From Oscillospiraceae bacterium (GTDB taxonomy: Bacteria; Bacillota; Clostridia; Oscillospirales; Oscillospiraceae), in contig JAFRIV010000023.1 in assembly GCA_017432615.1 (NCBI GenBank), forward strand, positions 47,403 through 111,402: a stretch of DNA of 64,000 nucleotides, written 5' to 3'. Positions 1 to 8,570 of the stretch are shown here, piece by piece. The translations under genes were made by a program, and so were the position numbers. Numbering within the stretch: the stretch's first letter is position 1; every line of letters begins with the position of its first letter. The notes below the pieces were generated by a model, which had not been told where the DNA came from, did no database searches, and saw nothing but the letters and a program-made list of their open reading frames with translations.

Positions 1-789
1 CTGAACAGCCAGTTCCTCAAGCTGCTGCTGCTGTTCCTCCGTCAATGTGTCATACCAGGCACGCCCGCAGACAACAGAGCAGGTGAGCAGGAAGTGGTTT
101 GTACGGGAGATATTCTTGCATACTTCGTACATTCTCAGGCTGTAAATGGTCGGGATCTGCCATTCGCCGCCGTCAACTACTTTGGTCTGGATAGCATTAT
201 AGGCTTCGGCCTGGTTCAGTGCAGTTGCAATTGCGCCCATAGCATTGACGGAATTCACGGCAATTGCAGAACCCATGGTGCGGATCTTGAGGCCTGCAAG
301 ATCTTCCGGCTTTACGATTTCCTTATTGGTTACGTAATTCCGGAATCCGGTGATACCGTTGTTTGTCAAAAGGACGAGACCCTTGTCATAGAGAGCCTGC
401 TTCCACTGCGCATAGAGCTCAGTCTCAAGAAGTGTATCGATCTCATCATAGCTGTCGAACATGTAGGGCATCATCAGAATGCCGAACTCCGGCACATAGG
501 ATGCCAGACGGGCGGGGTCCGTTGCGGCAACAACACCGGCGCCGGCCAGCGCCTGCTCCAGAACGTCGTCGGTGGATCCCATTTCGGATGAGACCATTGC
601 AACCGCTTCAAAATTGCCGGTAGCATTCAGTGCTTCTGCAAAGTTCTCGTGTGCGATGGACTGTGTGTCACCCTTGCCGTTGGTTCCGGTGATGATGATC
701 GGCGTTGCCGCATAGGAACATGCGACGCAGGAAAAAACAACGGAGAGGACGATAACGAGTGCCAGGGTCTTAAAGAGTCTTTTTTTCAT
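1..789 (-). CDS. TRAP transporter solute-binding protein (DctP family), C-terminus cut by window edge
   Basis: The minus strand reads open from an ATG at 789 (ribosome site GGAGGTATCT) to the window edge, giving 263 residues. It has a hydrophobic signal peptide with Cys residues near its end (a possible but non-canonical lipobox), then a DctP-type receptor. The segment around KIRTMGSAIAVNSVNAMGA carries the family Arg that normally binds a substrate carboxylate. TRAP receptors deliver organic acids to DctQM membrane subunits, which must lie left of this window if they exist. It is last in a run of co-directional genes (activase, GRE, bicupin, ManA). A TATAAT-like box on the minus strand (846-851) could give it its own promoter. 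The family is clear; the substrate is unknown. Confidence 0.85.
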   Translation of the reverse strand, partial: MKKRLFKTLALVIVLSVVFSCVACSYAATPIIITGTNGKGDTQSIAHENFAEALNATGNFEAVAMVSSEMGSTDDVLEQALAGAGVVAATDPARLASYVPEFGILMMPYMFDSYDEIDTLLETELYAQWKQALYDKGLVLLTNNGITGFRNYVTNKEIVKPEDLAGLKIRTMGSAIAVNSVNAMGAIATALNQAEAYNAIQTKVVDGGEWQIPTIYSLRMYEVCKNISRTNHFLLTCSVVCGRAWYDTLTEEQQQQLEELAVQ

Positions 790-918
790 AGATACCTCCT
801 AAAAAAATATATAGTGCTGCGAGTATGATCGCAGATGCTACCCTTATTATACTGGCCTATGGTCAAATAATTTTGCGATCCTTTTAATTTTTTTTGCGTT
901 TCTTTGGCAACCCGTATT

Positions 919-2007
919 TCAGCTTTTCGGTCCGAAGAATTGGAGAATTCTAAGGCCGTCTCCTCTTGAGGAGGAAATCGTCAGATTGCCGGTTTTAGCG
1001 GGAATGAAAAATTGTGCTGTTTTCTCCAACGGCAATACAGATGATTTGCAGGAAAGTTCCCCATCTCCGTCCAGAACGTAGAGCCCGCAGAAACTGTCGG
1101 ATCCTTCCAGCGTGATGCTGCTGTCCGTCCAAATCTCTTTCAGCATGAAATACGGCGTCCGATCATATCCTATCAGGGTTTTCACCCGTCCCCCTGGCAA
1201 ATTGAGAACGGAGGGGGGGATGAATCCTTTTTTGCGGATCTCCTCTCTGCTCATATCGGTATAATGGAAGACATCCAGCATTTTTTCAAACCCGATACCC
1301 TGATGGCACATACTGTCAGCTACAGGAAATCCGCTTGGAGTCGTTCGCTCGACACGTATGGTAAAGTCTGTCGGTTCCTGTATTTCCACGAGAAAACATC
1401 CGGAGCCGATTGCATGCGGCATCCCGCCTTCAATTAAAATCGTGTCGCCCGATTGAACGGCAAAACGCTGCATGGAAGAAAGCATACCGGGAATATCCTG
1501 CCGGTCAAACAGGTCTTTCCATTTTTCTCTGGTAACGCCCTCTTTGAAGCCATAATAGATGCAGGGTTCTTCCCCGCCGACTTCTCTTGCCTCAAGAATG
1601 TGCCAGCATTCCGTTTTTCCGTAGGGACTGTGGAAAAGCCTCTCTGCTGTCGGCCGGTCAGGATGGACTTGCAGAGTCAGCCTTTCTGCACTGTCGATCA
1701 GCTTGACCAGTACACCGGGGAAGGGCCCGTTTTTCGCAACAAAGGCTTCTCCCAGCATCCCGGAAGGGTCTGCTTCAATCTGCTCTTTCAGGGTTCTGCC
1801 GGTTTCCCGGATGTGGCTCATCCCTTCGTCTTTGATGTCCTCCCGACCTGCATTTCTCGCTGCCACGACGGACATGATCCACTCTTCCGGAAAATGTCCG
1901 TCTTCCCCGGGCAAAACTCCATGCAAGCGATCAAGTCCGGCTCCGCCCAGATAGGTTCGCCATGCCCTGGGATTATCCAGCCGAAGAGGATACTTCATCT
2001 TTTCCAT
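919..2007 (-). CDS. Class I mannose-6-phosphate isomerase family protein (ManA-like)
   Basis: A 362-residue cupin-fold isomerase of the ManA family, which normally interconverts mannose-6-phosphate and fructose-6-phosphate with one zinc ion. The metal ligands are present in the expected order: Gln113 and His115 in LTLQVHPD, Glu133 in GKTECW and His198 in GGMPHAIG. The start follows AAGGAT with 9 nt spacing. It lies 12 nt downstream of the bicupin gene and in the same direction as the GRE, so it is probably part of the GRE operon. Its substrate there may be a sugar phosphate or free sugar other than mannose-6-phosphate. The family call is firm; the exact substrate is inferred only. Confidence 0.85.
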   Translation of the reverse strand: MEKMKYPLRLDNPRAWRTYLGGAGLDRLHGVLPGEDGHFPEEWIMSVVAARNAGREDIKDEGMSHIRETGRTLKEQIEADPSGMLGEAFVAKNGPFPGVLVKLIDSAERLTLQVHPDRPTAERLFHSPYGKTECWHILEAREVGGEEPCIYYGFKEGVTREKWKDLFDRQDIPGMLSSMQRFAVQSGDTILIEGGMPHAIGSGCFLVEIQEPTDFTIRVERTTPSGFPVADSMCHQGIGFEKMLDVFHYTDMSREEIRKKGFIPPSVLNLPGGRVKTLIGYDRTPYFMLKEIWTDSSITLEGSDSFCGLYVLDGDGELSCKSSVLPLEKTAQFFIPAKTGNLTISSSRGDGLRILQFFGPKS

Positions 2008-2019
2008 AATGCAGTATCC

Positions 2020-2805
2020 TTACTCCAGCGTTTGCTTTTCCCCGGTAGGCTTGTGTACTTCGTCGAGGTATTCAACAGCCTGCTGCTTCAACTCCTGCGG
2101 AGTACAATCGATCCACAGATAATGCATTCGCTGGTCTCCGAGAGCAATCACGCCGTGATTGCTCCCCAAGGGAATATGCAGCAGGGTATTGCCCTTCATC
2201 GGACAGATCCGGCAGTCGATCAGAAGATTCATGTCATTTTCCGGGAAGCTGAAAAAGAACTGATCCAACAGGGGATGAGCGTGCATGCCGACAAGATCAT
2301 CACCCTTTGCTTCCACGCTGCCCATGGCAAAACGGGGAATGACAGACTGTTTTAGCAGTGCCCGGCTGATCGTTGTTTCACTTTTGAAAAAATCCCGATA
2401 CTGAAGAGCATCCCGATAAGCTTCACTGATGGGAAATTGGGTCGGGCTTGCATCAAGATCGGCAAGATCCTGCTCGTTTAATTCCCAGCGGATTTCAAGC
2501 AGGACGCTGTCTTCAGCCGCGGAAATTTGAATTCCGCTCTCCGGTTTTGCAACAAAGATGGCCTTTTCCGCGTATCGGAAGGTTTTGCTTTCTGCGGAGA
2601 AGGACAGACTTCCCTCGCAAAGGAAGAATATCCGGATAAATTCTCTCTGGCCCTCGAACGACAGGATATGCCCCTGCGGCAGATGATGGCAGAGCACCAG
2701 GGCCCCGGGAATTTCACCCGGCAGCATTGCACGGACATCGTATCCGCCTTCATGTTTTGGGAGAACTTCCATTTTGATATCGGACAGTTTTACAGGCAGT
2801 GCCAT
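2020..2805 (-). CDS. Uncharacterised bicupin protein
   Basis: A soluble 261-residue protein without a signal peptide. Two cupin-like halves can be seen. The N-terminal half has a weak beta-barrel pattern. The C-terminal half has MHAHPLLDQFFFSFP followed by HIPLGSNHGV, which resembles a cupin metal site with His residues and a later His. Size and layout recall IolB/KduI-type sugar-acid isomerases, but the motifs do not allow that assignment. It sits between the GRE (34 nt upstream) and ManA (12 nt downstream) and starts after a strong AAGGAGACAAACA site. Its function is unknown. A role as an isomerase, mutarotase or sensor of the GRE pathway substrate is inference. Confidence 0.7.
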   Translation of the reverse strand: MALPVKLSDIKMEVLPKHEGGYDVRAMLPGEIPGALVLCHHLPQGHILSFEGQREFIRIFFLCEGSLSFSAESKTFRYAEKAIFVAKPESGIQISAAEDSVLLEIRWELNEQDLADLDASPTQFPISEAYRDALQYRDFFKSETTISRALLKQSVIPRFAMGSVEAKGDDLVGMHAHPLLDQFFFSFPENDMNLLIDCRICPMKGNTLLHIPLGSNHGVIALGDQRMHYLWIDCTPQELKQQAVEYLDEVHKPTGEKQTLE

Positions 2806-2839
2806 TGTTTGTCTCCTTTCTCCTTATGGGTAGCACAGC

Positions 2840-5104
2840 TCAGCAGCCGCTGCTCGCACGCATTTCCGGCATAAGAGGATCGTCCCCGTTTACGGCAAGG
2901 ATCCTATCCACTACAAGCTGACGAAATTCAGGGCTCAGCATAGCAAAATAAGCCGTGAATCCGGTTACACGAACGACGAGATCCGGATATTTTGACGGAT
3001 CCTTGTGGGCTTCCAACACTTTGTGCTGATCTATGATATTGATGTTTAAAAGGGTGTTGCCGGTTTCCAGGATCGTGCGGATCATAGCGACCATCTTCTC
3101 GACGCCTTCCGGCGTGTTGGCGATCTTCGGGTCAAGCTCTAACTGGACAGGAGCACAGTTGCCGTAAAACGGCTGGACACTGGCAATGGAGTTCGCCATT
3201 GCTGTAACGGCACCGTCTTTCCGGAATCCGAAGGTCGGATTTGCCCCATGGTTGATGGCTTCCCCGTTATGTCTGCCGTTCGGTGTTGCACGGACATGGC
3301 TGCCGAATTCCAGCGTATTGGACCAGCTGAACCATCCGGGAATAAACTGAATTTCAGAATAAGCAGGATCAAGTGCCCGGATTTTCGGAACCATACTCCG
3401 GACAAGGTTGCTGAACAGCTCGTTGATCCGGACGGCCCAATGATCTGCAAGCGTATCTCCTCCGCAGTAACGTTCACTGTGGAGCATCATCTGACGGATA
3501 TATTCTCCGTCAATATCGTGCCAGTCGAGATCCATCTGCCGGGTCAGGGCTTCCCAGGTGATTTTTCCTTCTTTTTCGATCCGCTGCTCACAGGCGGCAA
3601 AGCTGTCTGCCACGGTCCCTATTCCGGCGCCATCCATACACATGTTGAAATAACGGGCACTCTTTGTGACGTCTGCTCCCTCCTCAACCGGGCCCCGGCT
3701 CAACAGATTACAGATCAACTCAGGTTCATTCTTGTCCTGATTATGCAGATGGAAGAGGATCCCCCTCGCCGTGGTATCCACCGCACGCTCCAGATGTTTG
3801 GCAAACTTCTGCCAAAGTATTTCCGTGCTTGGAGGTGTCTGGGCGGCCTCCCGCATCATTTCTGTATAGGCGACTTCAAATACCTTTGCAGTATTGATTT
3901 TTACAAGATCGTTCAGGGTATATTCCATGCCGGGAATACTCATCCAATGGCATCCGGCAGCCAGACGTTTTCTTGCAAGATTTTTATCATATCCGAGACG
4001 CATGAAGCCGTTTACCAGGCTGTTGTCTCCGGAAAAACGAGGCCAGGCGTTTTTGTTTTTGAACAGATACCAGACACTCTTGCGGAAGAAGTCCTCATTC
4101 ATGTTGTCGTGAACACGGACGGTCAGGTTGCAGGCAATGTTGATCCAGTCAGCTGCTTCCAGAATCAGATAGCTGATGTGCGTTGCCATATCGTTGCCGT
4201 TGTCATCGGGACCTGCCAGCTGATAATAGCGGGTATCATTCAGGAAGAGACAGGCAATGTAGAATTTTGCCGTCTCATCATCCAGGATCCCTTCGGCGAT
4301 ATCATGCTCATAGAACGGGCGAAGCAGCTCATCCAGCTGCCCGCCGGACGGCCCGCGGTTGTAAAGCCGACTGAAGAAGCTGAACCAGCACATCCATTGG
4401 ATGCATTCGCGCAGAGTTTCCGGCTGACCTTCCGCCATTTTTTCATTGCATGCCGCCATCTCTTTGAGATTTTGCCGGAGATAGGGATTCTGTTCCTCCT
4501 CTGCAAGAGCGGCAATTTCACCGGCAATACGGTGCAGGAAAGAGATAATATGCTCTACGACCATGATTTCGCTTTTGTAGAATTCTTCGTGCTCAGGGCC
4601 GTTGTTGATCTTCCGGTATTTTTTCAGTTTCTCCAGAATGCCTCCCCAGCCCATGGAAAATCCCATCCGAAGATCCGGTGTGAAATGTCCGTCTGAGCCG
4701 ATCCCGCACACAATGTTGTACTCGTCAAACGCTTCTTTCAGGTCGTCATAAGGGAGATCCGGATTCCATATGGCACCTTTCTGCCGCGTCATGAAAAAGA
4801 ATCCTCTTCCGACAAAGGCATCCAACGGATCGCAGTAGAGCGGGTGTTCGTCCAGCAGCTTACAGTAATTGGTGCGCCAGCCTTCATAACCGTAGTAACT
4901 GCCGTTTTTATTGTTGGGGATAAACTCAAAATGAAAATCGTCCGGCGGAACGACCCTTCCGTAATCATCCTCGTCCAGCCCGCCTTCCATTTCAATCTTT
5001 TCTTCCGTCTGACGAAGCTTGCGCGCTTTCAGAAGGCGGATCCTCTTATCCAGCGTGAATTCTTCTTCTGGTGAAAATTCATTGATAAACTGAATCTGTC
5101 CCAT
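2840..5104 (-). CDS. Glycyl radical enzyme of the pyruvate formate-lyase superfamily, non-canonical active site
   Basis: This 754-residue protein has the GRE fold. The C-terminal glycyl radical loop reads RVTGFTAYF, with Gly715 as the radical carrier. The thiyl cysteine is most likely Cys385 in AAGCHWMSIPG. The Cys-to-Gly distance of 330 residues matches the spacing known for choline lyase and hydroxyproline dehydratase types. Those GREs carry GCVE, with Glu as the general base; here the motif is GCHW, so the Glu is missing. Other family blocks are present: DGAGIGTVADSFAA (about 491-504) and ATPNGRHNGEAINHGANP (about 606-623). The activase gene is 14 nt upstream, and a bicupin, a ManA homologue and a TRAP receptor follow. 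The enzyme acts anaerobically in the cytoplasm. The reaction cannot be assigned; it is not a typical pyruvate formate-lyase (no CC pair) nor a GCVE eliminase. Confidence 0.9.
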   Translation of the reverse strand: MGQIQFINEFSPEEEFTLDKRIRLLKARKLRQTEEKIEMEGGLDEDDYGRVVPPDDFHFEFIPNNKNGSYYGYEGWRTNYCKLLDEHPLYCDPLDAFVGRGFFFMTRQKGAIWNPDLPYDDLKEAFDEYNIVCGIGSDGHFTPDLRMGFSMGWGGILEKLKKYRKINNGPEHEEFYKSEIMVVEHIISFLHRIAGEIAALAEEEQNPYLRQNLKEMAACNEKMAEGQPETLRECIQWMCWFSFFSRLYNRGPSGGQLDELLRPFYEHDIAEGILDDETAKFYIACLFLNDTRYYQLAGPDDNGNDMATHISYLILEAADWINIACNLTVRVHDNMNEDFFRKSVWYLFKNKNAWPRFSGDNSLVNGFMRLGYDKNLARKRLAAGCHWMSIPGMEYTLNDLVKINTAKVFEVAYTEMMREAAQTPPSTEILWQKFAKHLERAVDTTARGILFHLHNQDKNEPELICNLLSRGPVEEGADVTKSARYFNMCMDGAGIGTVADSFAACEQRIEKEGKITWEALTRQMDLDWHDIDGEYIRQMMLHSERYCGGDTLADHWAVRINELFSNLVRSMVPKIRALDPAYSEIQFIPGWFSWSNTLEFGSHVRATPNGRHNGEAINHGANPTFGFRKDGAVTAMANSIASVQPFYGNCAPVQLELDPKIANTPEGVEKMVAMIRTILETGNTLLNINIIDQHKVLEAHKDPSKYPDLVVRVTGFTAYFAMLSPEFRQLVVDRILAVNGDDPLMPEMRASSGC

Positions 5105-5118
5105 ATCTGCCTCCTTTT

Positions 5119-6039
5119 TTATTCTTCAGCACGGACAATGATCCCGGCTTTTTCGGCGATTGCTTTTAATTCCTCGACGCGGACCTTCGGGAGCGGCCTT
5201 GCCTCTGCAAAGGGATTCTTTTTCTTCAGGCTCTGATATTTTGTGTCGCCAAGAGGGTTAAAGTTCAGAAGCTCATAGTAAAGCAGGGAACCATTGCTGT
5301 CAACTTCCTTCAGGAAAGCTGCAATAGCGGCAATATTCTCGTTGGAATCCGTCGCACCGGGGATCAGCGGAGTGCGGACGATAAAGGGGGTTCCGCTTTT
5401 TGCAAGGGAAGCAATAGAGGCTTTGATCGTAGTATTATCTGCCCCTGTCCATTTGCGGTGCGATGTGCTGTCATCGATCTTCAGATCGCACATTACAAGG
5501 TCTAATTTACGAATAAAGGATTCGATCTCTTCCCAGGGGAAATTCAGGTTGCTCTCTATAGCCACTTTGATCCCGTTTTCATGGCAGGCGTCTACGATAC
5601 CTTCCGCAAACTCTCTCTGGCAAAGAACTTCTCCGCCGGAAAGAGTCACGCCTCCGCCACTGGTCAGATAATAGGGTTTGTCCTGCAATACTTCATGCAT
5701 GACTTCGGCAACCGTCATCTTTTTGCCGCTGATCGCCATTGCCCCTGCGTAGCAGATTTCCGCACATTTTCCGCACTTTACACACAAATTCGGATAATAC
5801 ATATGAATGTTGTTGATCCGTTTCTGAGCTTTGCAGGGACAGGCATACACACACTTGTAACAACTGATACATTTTGAGGCATAATAATGCAAATCCCGCT
5901 TCATGCTGATGGTTTCAGGATTATGGCACCATGCGCAGTTCATGTTGCAGCCTTTAAAAAAAACTGTCGTGCGAATTCCGGGGCCGTCATTTAAAGCGAA
6001 CCGTTCAATTTCTGTAATCATGCCTTCCGTCGTACTCAT
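5119..6039 (-). CDS. Glycyl radical enzyme activating protein (radical SAM, PflA-like)
   Basis: A 306-residue radical SAM activase that would abstract a hydrogen from Gly715 of the adjacent GRE. The SAM-cluster motif CNMNCAWC has Cys31, Cys35 and Cys38. It is followed by an inserted two-cluster ferredoxin domain (Cys57, 60, 63, 67 and Cys86, 89, 92, 96), as found in activases of the larger GRE group. GGGVTLSGGE is the family's SAM-binding region. The gene is first in the minus-strand operon, 14 nt before the GRE. The start is slightly uncertain: ATG at 6039 directly abuts AAGGAG, and a second ATG seven codons in (MITEIERF) is a possible alternative. Confidence 0.92.
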   Translation of the reverse strand: MSTTEGMITEIERFALNDGPGIRTTVFFKGCNMNCAWCHNPETISMKRDLHYYASKCISCYKCVYACPCKAQKRINNIHMYYPNLCVKCGKCAEICYAGAMAISGKKMTVAEVMHEVLQDKPYYLTSGGGVTLSGGEVLCQREFAEGIVDACHENGIKVAIESNLNFPWEEIESFIRKLDLVMCDLKIDDSTSHRKWTGADNTTIKASIASLAKSGTPFIVRTPLIPGATDSNENIAAIAAFLKEVDSNGSLLYYELLNFNPLGDTKYQSLKKKNPFAEARPLPKVRVEELKAIAEKAGIIVRAEE

Positions 6040-6213
6040 CTCCTTCTGTATCTGTTTCTGCAGTTTTTGATCCTTTTAAACTCAGTATAATTCTAGAGTC
6101 AAAAATTTTTTTATGAAAAGCTTCTGTTTTTTTGCTTTTCTTGGGAAGATGAGAAAAACCATCCCGCGGCACAGCGCTTTGGAATGGCTTTTTGAAAGGC
6201 AAAAAATGCAAAA

Positions 6214-6771
6214 TCACTTTTTCCTGCGGGAGAGCAGATCCCAGAGACCGAAAGAGAGTAAAGAAAACGGCCTTTTCCAGGCCAGTCCGGATTTTTGCGA
6301 AAGCAGGTTCATCAGCCCGTTGATACCGTCTTCCCCCTGTACGGAATCTTTCCGAAACATATAACCGGAAGCTTTGCTGGTAAAGAGAACAAGATACTGC
6401 CCGTCTTCCATCAGACGGTATAACTGATCATAGGGGACAGTGGGGCGCCCCTCGCCATCCGTAAAACCGGAATCGGAAAAGGAATATCGTAACGTCGGGA
6501 ACTGCCCGTGCATGGCTTCTACAACCTGATCGGCAACGGTATTCGCCCGGGCATCCAGGTTGGTAAACAGAATGCAGCCGATAAAAATGCAGAGGATAGT
6601 CAGAAGAGGGGAACCGAAAGAAGGCGCATAAAAGATTCCGAAAAGGATCAGTGCGGCAGAAACGACGATCAGCAGCAGCTTCCGCCACCATTCAAATGTG
6701 TTGTATTGGAGCAGGGTAAACTGCTTTAACGTTTCTTTGCTGTGGCAGATTTCCGCCGAATACAGTTCCAT
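6214..6771 (-). CDS. YcxB-like membrane protein
   Basis: A 185-residue protein with two hydrophobic segments at about 28-70 (LLLIVVSAALILFGIFY and the following stretch), then a soluble tail with the pattern SFSDSGFTDGEGRPTVPYDQLYRLMEDGQY. That layout is typical of the YcxB/bacterial PH-like family of unknown function. The start follows CAGGAGG. It lies 174 nt upstream of the GRE activase and points the same way, but the AT-rich gap suggests a separate transcription unit. No role in the GRE pathway can be seen. Confidence 0.6.
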   Translation of the reverse strand: MELYSAEICHSKETLKQFTLLQYNTFEWWRKLLLIVVSAALILFGIFYAPSFGSPLLTILCIFIGCILFTNLDARANTVADQVVEAMHGQFPTLRYSFSDSGFTDGEGRPTVPYDQLYRLMEDGQYLVLFTSKASGYMFRKDSVQGEDGINGLMNLLSQKSGLAWKRPFSLLSFGLWDLLSRRKK

Positions 6772-6864
6772 GAACGGGCCTCCTGGTTGAAATCTTTATT
6801 TCTATAAATCTTAGCCTGTTCGCTGAAGGAAAGCAAGAAAAACATAAACTATGCGTTCCCCTTT

Positions 6865-6900
6865 GTACAAAATACACAAAAAAAGACGGTTATTTTTGTG
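6865..6900 (+). repeat. Dispersed hairpin repeat, degenerate copy F
   Basis: GTACAAAATACACAAAAA is followed 10 nt later by TTTTTGTG, which can pair with CACAAAAA. The left arm matches the hairpin repeat seen at 33194, 37141, 41237, 50059 and 56659, but the outer right arm is missing. It lies directly upstream of the TRAP operon operator. Confidence 0.5.
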
Positions 6901-6941
6901 CTTGTTTACTAGTAGACAAGACGATAAAAACCGCATATAAT
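6901..6941 (+). promoter_or_regulatory. TRAP/uxuA operon promoter with an overlapping palindromic operator
   Basis: CTTGTTTACTAGTAGACAAG (6901-6920) is a 20-bp palindrome with one mismatched pair. It covers a -35 box TAGACA (6913-6918). A perfect -10 box TATAAT (6936-6941) follows after exactly 17 nt. Palindromes of this TTGT...ACAA type are common for FadR-class GntR repressors, and a gene for such a regulator is in the same operon (10943). Binding would block RNA polymerase directly. The link to that regulator is inference. Confidence 0.75.
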
Positions 6942-6993
6942 ATTCGTATAACTCGGCGCAGGACCGTATTCCTGTAAAACAAAGGAGGAAATT

Positions 6994-7971
6994 ATGAAGA
7001 AAATTTTTGCAATGATCCTCGCACTCTGCATGGTGTTTGCGCTTTGCGCTGCTGCATCGGCAGATAAAACGTATGAGCTCAAGCTCTCCACCACGCAGAC
7101 AGATACCTCCATGATCTATGCAGGTATGAAAGCTGCAGCAGACAAGATTTTTGAAGACACCGATGGCCATGTGAAGGTAACGATCTATCCGTCCAGCCAG
7201 CTTGGCGCAGAGGAAGACATGATCGACCAGGCCCTGCAGGGAATGAACATTGCCGTTCTCACGGATGCAGGCCGTCTTTCCAGCTATGTCCATGATATGG
7301 GCATTATGAATATGGCCTACTTTGTCAACAACTACGATGACGGCTGCAAAGTCATGGCAACGGACACTTTCAAGGGCTGGGATGAAGCGCTTGCAGCAGA
7401 AGGGCTCCGCGGCCTCTGCTACAACTACTATGACGGTGCACGTTCTTTCTGCGGCCATGCCGCATGGACGAAGCCGGAAGATCTCAAAGGCGTTGTGATT
7501 CGGACTCCCGGTGCAGCCCCCTACTCCAAGTCCATTGAAGCTCTCGGTGCAACGGCTTATAACATCGGCTGGGGTGAAGTGTACAACAGCATCCAGACGA
7601 AGGCAATCGACGGCTGTGAAGCCCAGTTTACCTCTCTTGTCTCCAGCAAGATCTATGAAGTCTGTGAATACTGCAGCAAGACCGAGCATATCAACCTCTT
7701 CAACATGGTCGTCTGCGGCGAACAGTGGTTCAATACCCTGCCGGAAGAATATCAGGAGATCGTGAAGAAGGACTTCTATGATTGCGCTTATGAGTCTGCA
7801 AAGGCAGTGGAAGCCGCTCAGGATGAGATGGCACAGATCCTGACCGACAACGGTATGCAGATCGTTGAGGTCGACCGTCCTGCATTTGAAGAGGCTGCAA
7901 AAGTCGCTTACGAACAGCTTGGCTGGACGGAACTCCGCGAACAGCTCTATAAGGAAGCAGGAATCGAATAA
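6994..7971 (+). CDS. dctP: TRAP transporter solute-binding protein, DctP family
   Basis: A 325-residue periplasmic-type receptor with a clear signal peptide (MKKIFAMILALCMVFALCAAASA). The DctP fold includes VVIRTPGAAPYSKSIEALGA; the Arg in this block usually clamps a substrate carboxylate. It is the first gene of dctP-dctQ-dctM-uxuA-gntR, which predicts a hexuronate or aldonate as substrate, since the genes downstream degrade mannonate. The start follows AAAGGAGGAAATT. A strong stem-loop after the stop (8013-8044) may stabilise the dctP message so that the receptor is made in excess over the membrane subunits. Confidence 0.93.
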   Translation: MKKIFAMILALCMVFALCAAASADKTYELKLSTTQTDTSMIYAGMKAAADKIFEDTDGHVKVTIYPSSQLGAEEDMIDQALQGMNIAVLTDAGRLSSYVHDMGIMNMAYFVNNYDDGCKVMATDTFKGWDEALAAEGLRGLCYNYYDGARSFCGHAAWTKPEDLKGVVIRTPGAAPYSKSIEALGATAYNIGWGEVYNSIQTKAIDGCEAQFTSLVSSKIYEVCEYCSKTEHINLFNMVVCGEQWFNTLPEEYQEIVKKDFYDCAYESAKAVEAAQDEMAQILTDNGMQIVEVDRPAFEEAAKVAYEQLGWTELREQLYKEAGIE

Positions 7972-8012
7972 GGACTGACTGGCGGTTTTTGTTGCATCAA
8001 CAATACCAGGAA

Positions 8013-8044
8013 GGGGATATCTCCCGAACAGGGTGATATCCCCC
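8013..8044 (+). terminator. Intercistronic stem-loop between dctP and dctQ
   Basis: GGGGATATC pairs with GATATCCCC, with a smaller inner CCC/GGG stem. No long T-run follows, so it is more likely a partial terminator or 3'-end stabiliser than a full stop. This is common behind binding-protein genes. Confidence 0.6.
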
Positions 8045-8066
8045 TTTAAGAATTGAGGGAAAACCT

Positions 8067-8570
8067 ATGAAAAAAATTTATCGGGCCTTCTGCAAGTTTG
8101 AAGAGGTCCTTGCCATGTGCCTGTTGGGCGGGCTTGCGGCGCTGGTATTTATTTCAGCATTGATGCGCACGCTCAAGCATCCGTTAAACTGGGCACAGGA
8201 TGTGGCATTGGTTGCTTTTGCCTGGCTGATTTTCTTCGGCAGCGACATCGCCGTGCGCGGTTCCGGGCTGATCGGCATTGATATGTTGGTCAAACGCTTT
8301 CCCCCGAAAGTGCAGAAAGCGATCGACATAGTTTTCAAGATCATGATCCTTGTTTTTCTCTGCATTCTGGTCTACTACGGAATCATTATGACAAAAACAG
8401 GCTGGAAGCGTCAGATTACCGCACTGGAGATCAGCTACGGCTGGGTGACAATGGCCGTACCCACCGGGGCCTTTTTCATGATCATTTCTACAGCGATTAA
8501 GCTGATCGAGCGCATCAGAACGCCTGCCGATCAGGAGATCAAGAAAGAAGCGGGGAGGGAGCTTGCCTGA
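8067..8570 (+). CDS. dctQ: TRAP transporter small membrane subunit, DctQ family
   Basis: A 167-residue protein with four hydrophobic segments, as expected for DctQ. The family-typical WAQDVALVAFAWLIFFGSDIAVR lies in the second segment. It would couple the receptor to the DctM channel and help form the sodium-driven importer in the cytoplasmic membrane. Its stop overlaps the dctM start (TGATG), so the two are translationally coupled. The start follows TTGAGGGAAAACCT. Assignment is by family pattern and position between dctP and dctM. Confidence 0.9.
   Translation: MKKIYRAFCKFEEVLAMCLLGGLAALVFISALMRTLKHPLNWAQDVALVAFAWLIFFGSDIAVRGSGLIGIDMLVKRFPPKVQKAIDIVFKIMILVFLCILVYYGIIMTKTGWKRQITALEISYGWVTMAVPTGAFFMIISTAIKLIERIRTPADQEIKKEAGRELA

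Noticed and set aside
3248-4696. A 482-codon plus-strand frame inside the GRE gene
   Set aside because: Shadow frame; all family motifs are on the minus strand.
2840-5104. Cys489 in NMCMDGAG as the GRE catalytic cysteine
   Set aside because: It is only 226 residues from Gly715 and lies in the DGxGxxTVADS block of the family; Cys385 has the right distance.
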